Assembly (NCBI GenBank): GCA_902500825.1
Contig: CABVRX010000010.1
Location: 1 to 64,000, forward strand
DNA: 64,000 nucleotides
Direction: 5' to 3'
Source of the DNA: an uncultured Nitrospira sp.
GTDB lineage: Bacteria; Nitrospirota; Nitrospiria; Nitrospirales; Nitrospiraceae
Part shown: piece after piece, positions 9,674-19,046 of the stretch
Position numbering within the stretch: position 1 is the stretch's first letter
Layout: each line of letters opens with the position of its first letter
The notes under the pieces: model-generated
What the model was told of the DNA's origin: nothing
Seen by the model: only the letters and a program-made list of their open reading frames with translations
Databases searched by the model: none
Translations under genes and position numbers: made by a program

Positions 9674-9836
9674 GATGCGCCCTCGAATAAAGAGATCTTA
9701 CTTTGCCTATCATTACCCTACCATGGCTGTGCGCCATTCTTGCAATGGAAAATCGTGCTTGGCATACTTGATGGAGACAGCGAACCGCCCATAGCCGTAC
9801 GTTTCGAGCGATGCCAGGTGCGAATCAGAGACGTGA

Positions 9837-10229
9837 ATGAGACGAACAGCCATCCTCATGTGCGGCTTTTGCATCGTGATGGCGGGCGTGGTGAACAGTT
9901 CCTCAGCCGCAGCAGACGAGGATGTGATCGCATTTGCCGTCGTCACCGAACTTCCTAAGGACAGAACACAGGTTCCCTCGAAGGTCGCAATCGAAGGATC
10001 GGTCAGCGAGATGAAACTTCTGGCATCCGAGCACATTCTGTCAAATCCGGTCTGGAAAACGTTGGAAGTCTGTCACGCACTCAAACTTGAAGGGCAAAAG
10101 TCTTCACAAGGATTCCAGATACACTCGATACGCGCCATCGACGCAGCCATGTTACCGATGGTGTTGCAGGGGGTTGCGGGAGATTGCCTGCTGAAAAAAG
10201 CCTTGGAAGTGGCTCCATTCATCGACTAG
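9837..10229 (+). CDS. Exported protein of unknown function
   Basis: A 130-residue product with a clear signal peptide (MRRTAILMCGFCIVMAGVVNSSSAAA). The mature part has two cysteines (around EVCHAL and GDCLLKK) that could form a disulfide in the periplasm. I recognise no domain. The gene is divergent from citrate synthase and convergent with the zinc-ribbon gene 11 bases downstream. No strong Shine-Dalgarno precedes the ATG, so the start is moderately certain. Confidence 0.6.
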   Translation: MRRTAILMCGFCIVMAGVVNSSSAAADEDVIAFAVVTELPKDRTQVPSKVAIEGSVSEMKLLASEHILSNPVWKTLEVCHALKLEGQKSSQGFQIHSIRAIDAAMLPMVLQGVAGDCLLKKALEVAPFID

Positions 10230-10240
10230 CATTGAGCTGA

Positions 10241-10609
10241 TCAGACCATACAATCCGGGCACTGCTCAGGCTCATGATCAGCTTCGCGTTCTTCCATGGT
10301 GAGAGGGAAAAGTATCCCACAGGATCGGCATGGGCGGATCTCAAAATACGGAACGTCCTGCTCATCGATTTCAGTGGGAAGAAGGAGTTCTTGAGGGTCA
10401 TAGCCTACAAGTCCCTCATCACTGAACTTCACAACGGCCAGCCGATCGTTGAAGGCTTCAAAGGTGGCTTCTTGCCCTTTGCGACCGAGCACGTGCCCAA
10501 GGACAAAGACCGGCTGGCCCTTACGCTTGATGCGGAGATCCTTCAACGTTCGCTGGGAAACAGTGACCCACGCGAACTGACCGGCAGAGCTGGTTCCAAC
10601 CCACGGCAT
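10241..10609 (-). CDS. Small protein with C-terminal zinc ribbon
   Basis: The 122-residue product ends with a CxxC...CxxC pair (CRSCGILF and CPDC, about 95-121), a typical zinc ribbon, after a beta-rich N-terminal half (QPVFVLGHVLGRKGQEATF). Zinc ribbons bind nucleic acid or protein partners; no specific role can be assigned. It is transcribed alone, convergent with the exported protein gene and divergent from the ArsC/Spx-like gene. Reading frame and composition are coding-like. Confidence 0.6.
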   Translation of the reverse strand: MPWVGTSSAGQFAWVTVSQRTLKDLRIKRKGQPVFVLGHVLGRKGQEATFEAFNDRLAVVKFSDEGLVGYDPQELLLPTEIDEQDVPYFEIRPCRSCGILFPLTMEEREADHEPEQCPDCMV

Positions 10610-10700
10610 ACAGGACCTATTGCAAAAATATCACCGACTGCTGATCTAACCACAGACTGAAAAAAACCGTCAAGACGCATCTTCTCACCAAGGAGTACTT

Positions 10701-11051
10701 ATGGCCGACATCACGATCTATCACAAACCGACCTGTACGACATGCCGACAAGCCGTACAGTTGCTCAAGGACAGTGGGATGCCTTTTACAGCCATCAACT
10801 ATTACGAGCGCTCGTTTACCAAAACACAGCTTAAAGCACTCTTGAAGAAGGCCGGCCTGTCCCCCAAAGACGTGCTTCGAACCAAAGAAGATCTGTACCA
10901 CGAGCTCGGTCTGGCGAAGAAACAGCTCTCCGACGATGAGCTGCTCGATCTGATGGTGAAACATCCGGACCTTATTCAACGGCCTATCGTGGAGAAAGGC
11001 GACCAGGCCATGCTGGCAAGGCCGGCGGATTCCATCAAGAAACTTTTGTAG
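10701..11051 (+). CDS. ArsC/Spx-family thioredoxin-fold reductase
   Basis: A 116-residue protein of the ArsC family. YHKPTCTTCRQAVQLL carries the active-site Cys12 in a CxxC followed by Arg, as in YffB/Spx-like and glutaredoxin-dependent arsenate reductases. The C-terminal segment LIQRPIVEKGDQAMLARP holds the family's RPI motif. It could reduce arsenate or act as a redox protein; the CxxC form makes true arsenate reductase activity uncertain, and no ars genes are adjacent. AAGGAGTACTT precedes the ATG with good spacing. Confidence 0.88.
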   Translation: MADITIYHKPTCTTCRQAVQLLKDSGMPFTAINYYERSFTKTQLKALLKKAGLSPKDVLRTKEDLYHELGLAKKQLSDDELLDLMVKHPDLIQRPIVEKGDQAMLARPADSIKKLL

Positions 11052-11114
11052 GTGGTCGGCTCCTAAACGGAATCACGCACAGTAGAATCAGAAGCCTCGC
11101 ACAGACCGAGTCGC

Positions 11115-12320
11115 TCAGCGATCGATGGTGTGCTGGGACAGGGACCACCGAATTGTCCGTGATGGTTGATCGATGATGAAAGCGATTTTTCCGTCCAGCG
11201 CGTCAAGCAGAAGCTCCCCCACCACGATTCGTCTCCATCCCTTCAGGAGCGGAACATCCAGCGTCGATCGATTCGTGTTGGCTTCGACCAATTCCTGGAG
11301 GTCGGCCGTGGTCGCCAAGAGGGTCGGCGCAATCTCTTTCTCCAATGCGCGCGCCTTGACGATCGCCTGAAGCAGCTCCACAAATCCGTTCGATTCCGGC
11401 TCGGGCTTTCGTTCTTTGGCGAGCGCCGGCCAGGCCGAAGGCGGAAGTGCAAGCGCCGTTTGAATCGCGGCAAGAATCGACTCTCCATTACGGTCAATCT
11501 CCGAAGCATGGAGGCCTCTGACCTTGCGCAACTCATCCTGCTGTTGGGGAGGATGTCGCGCCAGCTGAAGCAGCACTTCATCCCGAACGACCCGGCCCCG
11601 AGGCACGTTTCTCCGTTTCGCTTCCCCTTCACGCCAAGCAGCAAGTTCCCGAAGCACCGCGGCCGATTTCGGTTTCAGTTGATCCCATCCTCTTATGCGT
11701 TGGTAGCGTTCCTGCGGTTCTCGACGAGCCTCGCCCACGACGCCTTCAAGACGAGAAAACTCTTCATGAGCCCACTGCAGCCTGTCGAGCTTCGATAATC
11801 GGTTGTACAGATGATCGTGAATCGCCAATAGAAAGGTCACGTCTTCCAGCGCATAGGCCAGCTGATCTTGAGACAATGGACGAGCGCTCCAATTCGTAAA
11901 GGTATGCGCCTTATCCAGCCTCTTCCCATGCACCCGCTGAACAAGATTGGCATAGGCGACCTGAGGGCCGAAGCCGACCATCGCTGCGGCAATCTGGGTA
12001 TCGAAGAATGGTTTTGGGATTCGCCCGGCGTGGACTGCGAAGAGGTCCAGATCTTGTCGTCCTGCATGCACGACCTTCTGAATCCGCTCATCACAGACAA
12101 TCTCCCAGAACCCATCGATCGCTCCCTCCGACAGAACGGCCGGAAAATCGATAACGGCCGCAATGCGTTCGGTCGCGACTTGAATGAGTTCGAGCTTCGG
12201 GACAAAACTTTCCTCGCCCACGAATTCCGTATCGAGCGCCAGACGTGGGCTGTCCCGCAGTTGCTCGCACAATTCGCTGAGTGCGGTTGGATTCGTAATG
12301 TACTGATGTGGAATGGGCAT
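11115..12320 (-). CDS. rnd: Ribonuclease D
   Basis: About 401 residues. The N-terminal DEDD exonuclease domain has its acidic residues in LALDTEFVGEE, VVHAGRQDLDLF and YALEDVTFLL. A helical HRDC domain follows (about 210-290, ending near VRGLHASEIDRNGESIL). It trims 3' ends of structured RNAs such as tRNA precursors. The ATG at 12320 is used here; a GTG two codons upstream (12326) is also possible. It begins only a few bases after the end of the J-domain gene, so the two are probably co-transcribed. Confidence 0.93.
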   Translation of the reverse strand: MPIPHQYITNPTALSELCEQLRDSPRLALDTEFVGEESFVPKLELIQVATERIAAVIDFPAVLSEGAIDGFWEIVCDERIQKVVHAGRQDLDLFAVHAGRIPKPFFDTQIAAAMVGFGPQVAYANLVQRVHGKRLDKAHTFTNWSARPLSQDQLAYALEDVTFLLAIHDHLYNRLSKLDRLQWAHEEFSRLEGVVGEARREPQERYQRIRGWDQLKPKSAAVLRELAAWREGEAKRRNVPRGRVVRDEVLLQLARHPPQQQDELRKVRGLHASEIDRNGESILAAIQTALALPPSAWPALAKERKPEPESNGFVELLQAIVKARALEKEIAPTLLATTADLQELVEANTNRSTLDVPLLKGWRRIVVGELLLDALDGKIAFIIDQPSRTIRWSLSQHTIDR

Positions 12321-12333
12321 CGTCACCGGTGCA

Positions 12334-12963
12334 CTACTCGGACGGGCTATACGAGCGGTCGGGTGGAGGCATGGGTTCCGTATTGCTGAGACTCAAATAT
12401 TCTTTCAGAAACTGATACGCTTCCAACATACGGCGGAGCTCCGGCTCGGAACTGCGATCGCCGTTGTTCGCGTCAGGATGGAGCTGCTTCGCCTTGGTTC
12501 GGAACGCTGCCGTGACATCGGCGAGAGAGCTGCCGAACTCCACCCCCATAATCGCATAGGCATCCACCGCGTTATTCACGGCATGCGGGTGTTCCGATAG
12601 CGGTCCGGTTCCGCTGGCCGCTTTGAGCATATCGGCAAGGCTGACGCGTTTGCGGCGTCGCCGGGGGCGTTCACGAATTTCGCTGTCGAATTCATCCCAC
12701 CGCTCTTCGACGAATTCCAGCCTAGACTCCAACCGCATGGCTCCGGCCAAATCTCGAATCGCTTCCAATTCTTCCTGGATTTCAACGAGGGACTTGATGA
12801 TTTCCTCGAGCCCCTCCTCTACTTGGAAGAACCCGTCGACACGTTCTTCCATCATCGTATCGACGGCGAACTCCAGGCTGTCTTCCGTCTTTGAACGCAG
12901 CGAACCGATGCGCTTCTGCATCCCGCTTCGGAATTTCAGGAATTTCGCGGTCGAAAACGGCAT
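12334..12963 (-). CDS. J-domain (DnaJ-like) protein with N-terminal coiled-coil
   Basis: About 209 residues. The C-terminal part (about 130-195) is a J domain with the invariant HPD in AKQLHPDANNGD and flanking helices (AYAIMGVEFGSSLADVTAAF). The N-terminal half is charged and helical (FQVEEGLEEIIKSLVEI), likely a coiled-coil, so the J domain sits at the C-terminus instead of its usual N-terminal place. It should stimulate a DnaK ATPase for a specific client. An in-frame TTG at 12981 would add six residues; ATG at 12963 is preferred. It is coupled to rnd, an association whose meaning is unknown. Confidence 0.82.
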   Translation of the reverse strand: MPFSTAKFLKFRSGMQKRIGSLRSKTEDSLEFAVDTMMEERVDGFFQVEEGLEEIIKSLVEIQEELEAIRDLAGAMRLESRLEFVEERWDEFDSEIRERPRRRRKRVSLADMLKAASGTGPLSEHPHAVNNAVDAYAIMGVEFGSSLADVTAAFRTKAKQLHPDANNGDRSSEPELRRMLEAYQFLKEYLSLSNTEPMPPPDRSYSPSE

Positions 12964-13063
12964 GCCCCTTCGGCCTTCCAAGAAAAGCGCATTGTACCAC
13001 AGCTACAGCAACAGCCTGAAGGCTGCCGCAGACTGTTTATTTCCTACAATATCGATGAGATCC

Positions 13064-14506
13064 TTACTCAAGGATGGAGGGATCGTCCGCCTTGGTCCGT
13101 CGTCTGGCCACTCCGCTGGCGCGCGCAGCGGCAGCGACCGCCCGCGCGACGCGCGGGACAACTTCCTTGTCGAACACGCTGGGGATAATGTAGTCCTCAC
13201 TCAGCGTATTCTCTGGAATCACATGGGCGATGGCCTGCGCTGCAGCCAACTTCATGGCCTCGTTGATCTGGCTGGCCTGAACATCGAGCGCACCCCGAAA
13301 AATCCCGGGAAACGCGAGTGCATTGTTGATCTGATTTGGAAAATCCGATCGCCCGGTCGCGAAGATCGCGGAGTGAGCGGTCCCCAACTCTGGGAGAACC
13401 TCCGGATCCGGGTTAGCCAACGCGAAGACGATTCGACCAGGAGCCATCAGATCGAGATCATCAGCCGTCACCACATTGCCGACGGACAGACCGATGAAGA
13501 CATCGGCGCCTTTCAGCGCATCACGCAACGTTCCTTTCGGACTGTCTCGCGTCAAACAGGCACGAAGATCGGTTCGGCAGGCTCGTAGTTGCTCGGCTTC
13601 CCCATACAGGATGATGCCCTCCTTGTCGCATCCCAGCACATGTGCCGCGCCGGCCGCCAACAAGATTCGACAGCAAGCCGTTCCTGCTGCGCCGAGGCCG
13701 TTGACGACAATCCGAACCTGTTCCAGCTGTTTGTCGGTCACCCTCAGCGCATTGGTCAACGCCGCTAGGAGAACGACTGCCGTGCCATGCTGATCATCGT
13801 GCATCACGGGAATATCAAGTGACTGTTTCAATTTTTGTTCGATCTCAAAACAGCGCGGCGCGCTGATATCTTCCAAATTGACGCCGCCGAATCCAGGCGC
13901 GATACCTTGGACGATCCGCACGATTTCGTCCGGCTCTTGAGTATTCACGCAGATCGGCCAGGCATCGATATTCGCCAGCTCCTTAAAGAGCATCACCTTC
14001 CCTTCCATGACAGGAAGGGCCGCCTCCGGACCGAGATTGCCCAGCCCCAATACGGCGGACCCATCCGAGACAACCGCAACGCTATTGCTCTTGCTCGTAA
14101 AGGTGTAGACTTTCGACTTGTCTTTCGCGATCGCTTGAGACACACGACCGACCCCCGGGGTGTACACCATTGAGAGTACATTTCTGGTGCTGATCGGAAA
14201 CTTGCTTCCCACTCGAATTTTGCCTCCAAGATGGAGGAGGAAAATGCGATCGGATGCTGAAAGCACGATGACGTCCGGCAGCTCGCCCAGACGAGCCAAT
14301 ACTTTTTCCCCATGCGCCTCGTTCCGGACGTCGAAGGTGATGTCCCGAATCATGCGCGTCTTTGTCGCCGATACGAGATCGACGGCGCCAAGATTGGCCT
14401 GTTCTTCAGCCAACAGCGCCGCGACTGTGGCAAAAATACCCGGCTTATTCGCGAGTTCCAGTCGGACAGTTAAGCGGTAATTGGAGTAGGGTCCGATGTC
14501 TCTCAT
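13064..14506 (-). CDS. Malic enzyme (NAD(P)-dependent) with N-terminal ACT domain
   Basis: The 480-residue protein decarboxylates malate to pyruvate. An ACT regulatory domain occupies about residues 9-80 (YRLTVRLELANKPGIFATVA). The catalytic part has VYTPGVGRVSQAI, the metal-binding region NLEDISAPRCFEIE with DIPVMHDDQHGTA, and a Rossmann motif in VNGLGAAGTACCRIL. The ACT domain suggests amino-acid or small-ligand control. It is divergent from the large thioredoxin-fold/AKR fusion gene with 137 bp between them. Cofactor preference (NAD or NADP) cannot be read reliably. Confidence 0.92.
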   Translation of the reverse strand: MRDIGPYSNYRLTVRLELANKPGIFATVAALLAEEQANLGAVDLVSATKTRMIRDITFDVRNEAHGEKVLARLGELPDVIVLSASDRIFLLHLGGKIRVGSKFPISTRNVLSMVYTPGVGRVSQAIAKDKSKVYTFTSKSNSVAVVSDGSAVLGLGNLGPEAALPVMEGKVMLFKELANIDAWPICVNTQEPDEIVRIVQGIAPGFGGVNLEDISAPRCFEIEQKLKQSLDIPVMHDDQHGTAVVLLAALTNALRVTDKQLEQVRIVVNGLGAAGTACCRILLAAGAAHVLGCDKEGIILYGEAEQLRACRTDLRACLTRDSPKGTLRDALKGADVFIGLSVGNVVTADDLDLMAPGRIVFALANPDPEVLPELGTAHSAIFATGRSDFPNQINNALAFPGIFRGALDVQASQINEAMKLAAAQAIAHVIPENTLSEDYIIPSVFDKEVVPRVARAVAAAARASGVARRRTKADDPSILE

Positions 14507-14643
14507 TCGTTTTCCTCGTCGTTTAGACTACCATACCCTATAACCACGGCCAGAAGAACTGCAAGAAAATGGGCGTACCGGTGTAAGAACGCTTTCCCCG
14601 CACCTCGTTGACGCTGTTCTCGTCGCGATGCTAGGTTGCTCGA

Positions 14644-17600
14644 ATGTCATCTGCTCCTGAAAAACGCACTCCCAACCGACTTATTCATGAAACGAGTCCT
14701 TACCTGCTGCAACATGCCTACAACCCCGTAGAGTGGTACCCCTGGGGGCCGGAAGCCCTGCGGCTGGCAAAAGAAAAGAATCGGCCCATCTTGCTCTCGA
14801 TCGGCTATTCCGCCTGCCACTGGTGCCATGTCATGGAACGAGAGTCTTTTGAGAACGCGGCGATCGCAGAGCTCATGAATCGGTGGTTTATCTGCGTGAA
14901 GGTGGACCGGGAGGAACGACCCGATCTTGATGAAATCTACATGGCCGCCACGGTGACGATGAATCATGGCCAGGGAGGCTGGCCGATGACGGTGTTTCTG
15001 ACGCCTACCCAAGAGCCGTTTTTTGCAGGCACGTATTTCCCTCCAGAAGACCGATGGGGGCGGCCTGGCTTCGGCAATATCCTAAAAAAGATTGCCGACT
15101 ATTGGGACACCCGTCCATCAGAAGTCCGGGATCAGGCCAAAGAGCTCACGGCTCAGTTACAAGGTTTGAGACAACTGCCCTCCCCCATTTCCATCAGCGA
15201 ATCGGTGCTGGAAGAAGCGGTCGGTCAATTCAAGGACGAGTTCGACGAAACTCATGGTGGATTCGGAACGGCGCCCAAGTTCCCCCCGGCCATGGGATTG
15301 TCGTTCCTCCTGCGCAGCCACCGACACTCGGGAAATCCCCACACGCTCACGATGGTGACCAAGACCCTCGATATGATGGCTGCCGGAGGAATCTACGACC
15401 ACATCGGCGGTGGCTTTGCCCGCTATTCGACTGATGCGCGATGGCTCGTGCCGCATTTCGAAAAAATGCTGTATGACAATGCGCTCCTGGCACGCGTGTA
15501 TGTCGAGGCCTATCAAGTTACCAAGAAGCCGCTCTATCGGCAGGTGGCCATCGAAGTACTCGACTATGTGCGCCGGGAAATGACCGGGCCGGAAGGCGGC
15601 TGCTACTCATCGACGGATGCCGACTCTGACGGTGTCGAAGGAAAGTTCTTTGTGTGGACTCCGGCTGAGGTGCGATCCATCCTCAAGGACGACGAGGGCG
15701 CGCGGCGTTTCTGTGCTCTCTATGACATCACGGAATCAGGTAATTGGGAGCACACGAACATCCCCAATCGATTGAGACCTCTCGAAGAGGTTGCCAGGCA
15801 GCTGAACCTGACCACAGACGAGTTGCTGGAGCTCGCGTCCCGTGCAAAGCCCCTGTTGTACGAAGCGCGCCGACATCGCATCCCTCCTGGACTGGATAAC
15901 AAGGTGATTACCGCCTGGAACGGCATGATGCTGTCGGCCATAGCCGAGGCAGCTCGAGTCTTCGGACATGCCGGCTATCTCGAGAGTGCCAAACGGATGG
16001 CCGACTTTCTGCTACGGAGTCATGCCAAGCCCGACGGCCGATTACTGCGCACATCACGCGGCGATCGCGCCCATCTCGACGCCTATCTTGAAGACTATGC
16101 GTATCTGACCGAGGGATTGGTGGATCTGTACGAAGCCGGCTCCGCTGAATCGTACCTCCAGGCAGCCGGCCGACTGGCGGAATACCTGATCAGTGACTTT
16201 ATGGATCAGGAACAGGGCGGGTTTTTTACGACTGCCAACCACCATGAGTCCCTCATTTTCCGCCACCGGGAAGGGACGGATGGAGCTACGCCCAGCGCCA
16301 ATGCCGTTGCCGCTTCAGCACTGGCCAGATTGTCTTTTCACTTCGATCGCGAAGATTGGCGTCGCGCCGCGGTCGCGGCCATACGCGCGTATGGCCGACA
16401 AATGACCCGTTACCCTCGCGCGTTCGCCAAGAGTCTGGCTGTAGTCGATTTTCTGACCGAAGGGCCGGTGGAACTGGCCATCGTGGGCGAAGAGTCTCAG
16501 GACAATATCCGCGCCCTCCGTTCCGCTGTAGCGCGCTGCTATCTTCCCAACCGCATCGTGGCGACTGGTTCTCCAAAGGAACCATCTTCTCTTCCACTCT
16601 TAAAAGACAGGCCAGCCGTGTCCGATCAGCCGACTCTGTACATCTGTCGGAATTACACCTGCCGGCAACCGATCATCGATCCTCATTCCGTCGAAAAAGC
16701 GTTGCAGGCCGACCAGAGTGTGTCGACAGGTCGTGGGACCGAGCCAAGACTGCTGCAAGGCGCCAGCCTTGCCGGCAGCGCAACGGTCCAGGGTACGGCG
16801 GCCTATGCGTCTCGTGTGATGGCACGGGACGGCGAAACAGGCTCGGCAAACGGCTTTACAATGCTCGGTGCGACCGCCTTAACCACGACCAGGTTGGGAT
16901 TCGGAACCTATCGCGTCGATATGCGAAATCCGGAATATCGCGAAGCGTTGAAAAAGGCGTTGCGAGAGTCGTGCAATCTCATCGACACCTCGACGAATTA
17001 CACAGACGGCGACAGCGAACGGTTGGTGGGGTCTGTATTGGCGGAACTTGTTGCCTCGGGCGAGATTCGCCGCGACGAGATCATCATCGTCTCGAAAATC
17101 GGATATATCCAGGGACAGAACCTCAAGCTTGCTGAAGCCAAAGAACAATCCGGCCGTCCCTATCCTGACATGGTGAAGTACGGGAATGGTATGTGGCATT
17201 GCATGCATCCTGAATTCTTGGCGGACCAGTTGACTCTGTCGCTGGATCGTCTGGGGCTTGCGACACTTGATATCTGCCTTTTGCATAATCCCGAATATTT
17301 TCTTTTGGAAGCCGCGCACCATGGAGGAGAACTAGAGAGCCGTCGTGACGACTTCTATGCTCGACTCGAACGAGCTTTCGTGTATTTTGAAGCCCAGGTC
17401 TCGGCAGGACGACTTCGATATTACGGCGTGTCGTCCAATACCGTCACCTCTGCTGCCGATAACCCCGACGCAACATCGCTCATGCGGATGGCGCAAGCCG
17501 CTGAGGCCGCGGCCCGATCCGTCGGTGCGTCCACCCATCATTTTCGGGTACTTCAATGCCCGATGAATCTTTTCGAGGCCGGGGCCGTCAGGACCGCCAA

Positions 17601-18315
17601 CACCGGGCAGTCTCAGACCGTTCTCGAGTATGCGCGCCAAAACAACGTCGCGGTGTTGGTAAACCGGCCCTTGAATGCCATGGTGGCTCCGAACAGAATG
17701 TTGCGGCTGGCAGATCTCCCGCTCGAAGACCCGCCCATCGATATCGGTCACTATCTGAGCACGGTGGGCGCGCTCGAACAGGAATACAAAACTTCTCTCG
17801 CGCCGAATCTCCCACAGTCCGGAACAGAGCGGGCACCGGCCGAATACTTCAATTGGTCTGCGGAACTGGACCGCATCCGACATCAGATTCAAGGGCTCGA
17901 ACATTGGGAACACCTTGAGCACCAGATGATCGCTCCACACATCAACCACGTTTTACAGTTGCTCACACACCAACTTTCCGGAGACGTGGCCGAACAATGG
18001 GAACGCTGGCGTCAACGCTACATTCCCGAGTTACTCACCCTGCTGCGGGGGTTCCGCCGAGAAGCCACTCTGATGAGCCAAGCGCAGACCGAACAGGTCG
18101 CGCGGACGATCAGCCCTCTCTTGCCGACCGTACACCACACCGCTTCGCTCTCCCAAAAAATGTTATGGCTCCTCACGAGTACGCCCGGAGTCACCTGCGT
18201 GTTGAACGGCATGCGGGTGCCGCAATATGTTCAGGACTCGTTGACGATCTTACAATGGGAACCGATCAGAGATACCCGGCCGATCTATGAAGCAGCACTC
18301 ACACTTCCTAGGTGA
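14644..18315 (+). CDS. DUF255 thioredoxin-fold/six-hairpin protein fused to aldo-keto reductase
   Basis: A single 1223-residue frame. Residues 1 to about 680 are a full YyaL/SSP411-type protein: [21 protein letters not shown], a thioredoxin fold with Cys58-x-x-Cys61 in [14 protein letters not shown], then an (alpha/alpha)6-like domain ending with CRNYTCRQP. From about 740 an aldo-keto reductase domain follows: [29 protein letters not shown] with the tetrad Asp and Tyr, IIVSKIGY with Lys and CLLHNPE with His. About 200 residues of helical sequence complete the C-terminus. The halves are normally separate proteins, so the fusion implies a linked redox task. No signal peptide is visible. Substrate unknown. 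Confidence 0.88.
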   Translation: MSSAPEKRTPNRLIHETSPYLLQHAYNPVEWYPWGPEALRLAKEKNRPILLSIGYSACHWCHVMERESFENAAIAELMNRWFICVKVDREERPDLDEIYMAATVTMNHGQGGWPMTVFLTPTQEPFFAGTYFPPEDRWGRPGFGNILKKIADYWDTRPSEVRDQAKELTAQLQGLRQLPSPISISESVLEEAVGQFKDEFDETHGGFGTAPKFPPAMGLSFLLRSHRHSGNPHTLTMVTKTLDMMAAGGIYDHIGGGFARYSTDARWLVPHFEKMLYDNALLARVYVEAYQVTKKPLYRQVAIEVLDYVRREMTGPEGGCYSSTDADSDGVEGKFFVWTPAEVRSILKDDEGARRFCALYDITESGNWEHTNIPNRLRPLEEVARQLNLTTDELLELASRAKPLLYEARRHRIPPGLDNKVITAWNGMMLSAIAEAARVFGHAGYLESAKRMADFLLRSHAKPDGRLLRTSRGDRAHLDAYLEDYAYLTEGLVDLYEAGSAESYLQAAGRLAEYLISDFMDQEQGGFFTTANHHESLIFRHREGTDGATPSANAVAASALARLSFHFDREDWRRAAVAAIRAYGRQMTRYPRAFAKSLAVVDFLTEGPVELAIVGEESQDNIRALRSAVARCYLPNRIVATGSPKEPSSLPLLKDRPAVSDQPTLYICRNYTCRQPIIDPHSVEKALQADQSVSTGRGTEPRLLQGASLAGSATVQGTAAYASRVMARDGETGSANGFTMLGATALTTTRLGFGTYRVDMRNPEYREALKKALRESCNLIDTSTNYTDGDSERLVGSVLAELVASGEIRRDEIIIVSKIGYIQGQNLKLAEAKEQSGRPYPDMVKYGNGMWHCMHPEFLADQLTLSLDRLGLATLDICLLHNPEYFLLEAAHHGGELESRRDDFYARLERAFVYFEAQVSAGRLRYYGVSSNTVTSAADNPDATSLMRMAQAAEAAARSVGASTHHFRVLQCPMNLFEAGAVRTANTGQSQTVLEYARQNNVAVLVNRPLNAMVAPNRMLRLADLPLEDPPIDIGHYLSTVGALEQEYKTSLAPNLPQSGTERAPAEYFNWSAELDRIRHQIQGLEHWEHLEHQMIAPHINHVLQLLTHQLSGDVAEQWERWRQRYIPELLTLLRGFRREATLMSQAQTEQVARTISPLLPTVHHTASLSQKMLWLLTSTPGVTCVLNGMRVPQYVQDSLTILQWEPIRDTRPIYEAALTLPR

Positions 18316-18348
18316 TGCTCGGCTTGTCCATCATTCAGCGGAGGATCT

Positions 18349-18921
18349 ATGAGACAGAGGCGCGGTGTCATGGCATCGAGTGCGTTCGTCATCGCCCTTC
18401 TCCTCCTACAGGGTTGCGCTATACGATGGTGGTGGGGCTCTGAATCTGGTCAGGAGGGACCGGCACAGGTCGAACTGATCAAGGAACCCGCGATCAAAGA
18501 GATTCCTCCTAACGACGGGCAACTGGCCGATTCGCGAACAAGCCCGGCCATGCAATCAGAGATCTTGTCTCGAAACGCCTTCGGCCTCGCCCATGGAACA
18601 TTGAGCGACGTCCTGTTCGATTTTGACCGAGACACAATCCGGACGGACGCGATGCGTATCTTGGAGGCCGATGCCAAACAACTGCACCACGACCGCGTAG
18701 CACGCCTCCTCCTGGAAGGGCGCGGTGATGAATTCGGCACATCAGCGTACAATCTCGTGATGGGCGAACGCCGAGCCAGGAATGTGCAATTCTATCTTCT
18801 GGAGATCGGGCTCTCAATTGAGATCACCACGACCAGTTACGGAAAAGATCGTCCGCTATGCTTTGAACATTCCGACGATTGCAGGCAGAAAAACCGGAGC
18901 GTCCATTTTTTCGTTGAATAG
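18349..18921 (+). CDS. OmpA-family lipoprotein (Pal-like)
   Basis: The 190-residue product has a lipoprotein signal with lipobox LLQGC (Cys24). The C-terminal half (about 85-190) is an OmpA-like peptidoglycan-binding domain: VLFDFDRDTIRTDAM, LLLEGRGDEFGTSAYNLVMGERRA and a terminal RSVHFFVE strand. It would tether the outer membrane to peptidoglycan. The canonical tol genes are not adjacent, so it is likely a Pal paralogue. GGAGG precedes the ATG. It follows the large fusion gene by 33 bases and may be co-transcribed with it. Confidence 0.85.
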   Translation: MRQRRGVMASSAFVIALLLLQGCAIRWWWGSESGQEGPAQVELIKEPAIKEIPPNDGQLADSRTSPAMQSEILSRNAFGLAHGTLSDVLFDFDRDTIRTDAMRILEADAKQLHHDRVARLLLEGRGDEFGTSAYNLVMGERRARNVQFYLLEIGLSIEITTTSYGKDRPLCFEHSDDCRQKNRSVHFFVE

Positions 18922-19046
18922 TACTCAAATCCTACTCCGCGATGCTTCCCAGCCGTACTTGTAACATAGAGTTTACGCTCTGATTGTTGACAGGTTACCT
19001 GTTCTTTCATTAAGGTCCTTCGATTCTCCAATCGTAGGGAACTTCT

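Noticed and set aside
12623-13588. Plus-strand open frame of 321 codons
   Set aside because: It is antisense to both the J-domain gene and malic enzyme, has serine/arginine-rich composition and no domain or start signal.
16356-17135. Plus-strand open frame of 259 codons inside the fusion gene
   Set aside because: It is a shifted frame spanning the junction; the main frame has continuous domains on both sides, so this is not evidence for a split gene.
18987-19015. Sigma-70 promoter before ppx
   Set aside because: A perfect TTGACA is present, but the hexamer 17 bases on (TTAAGG) matches the -10 consensus poorly.
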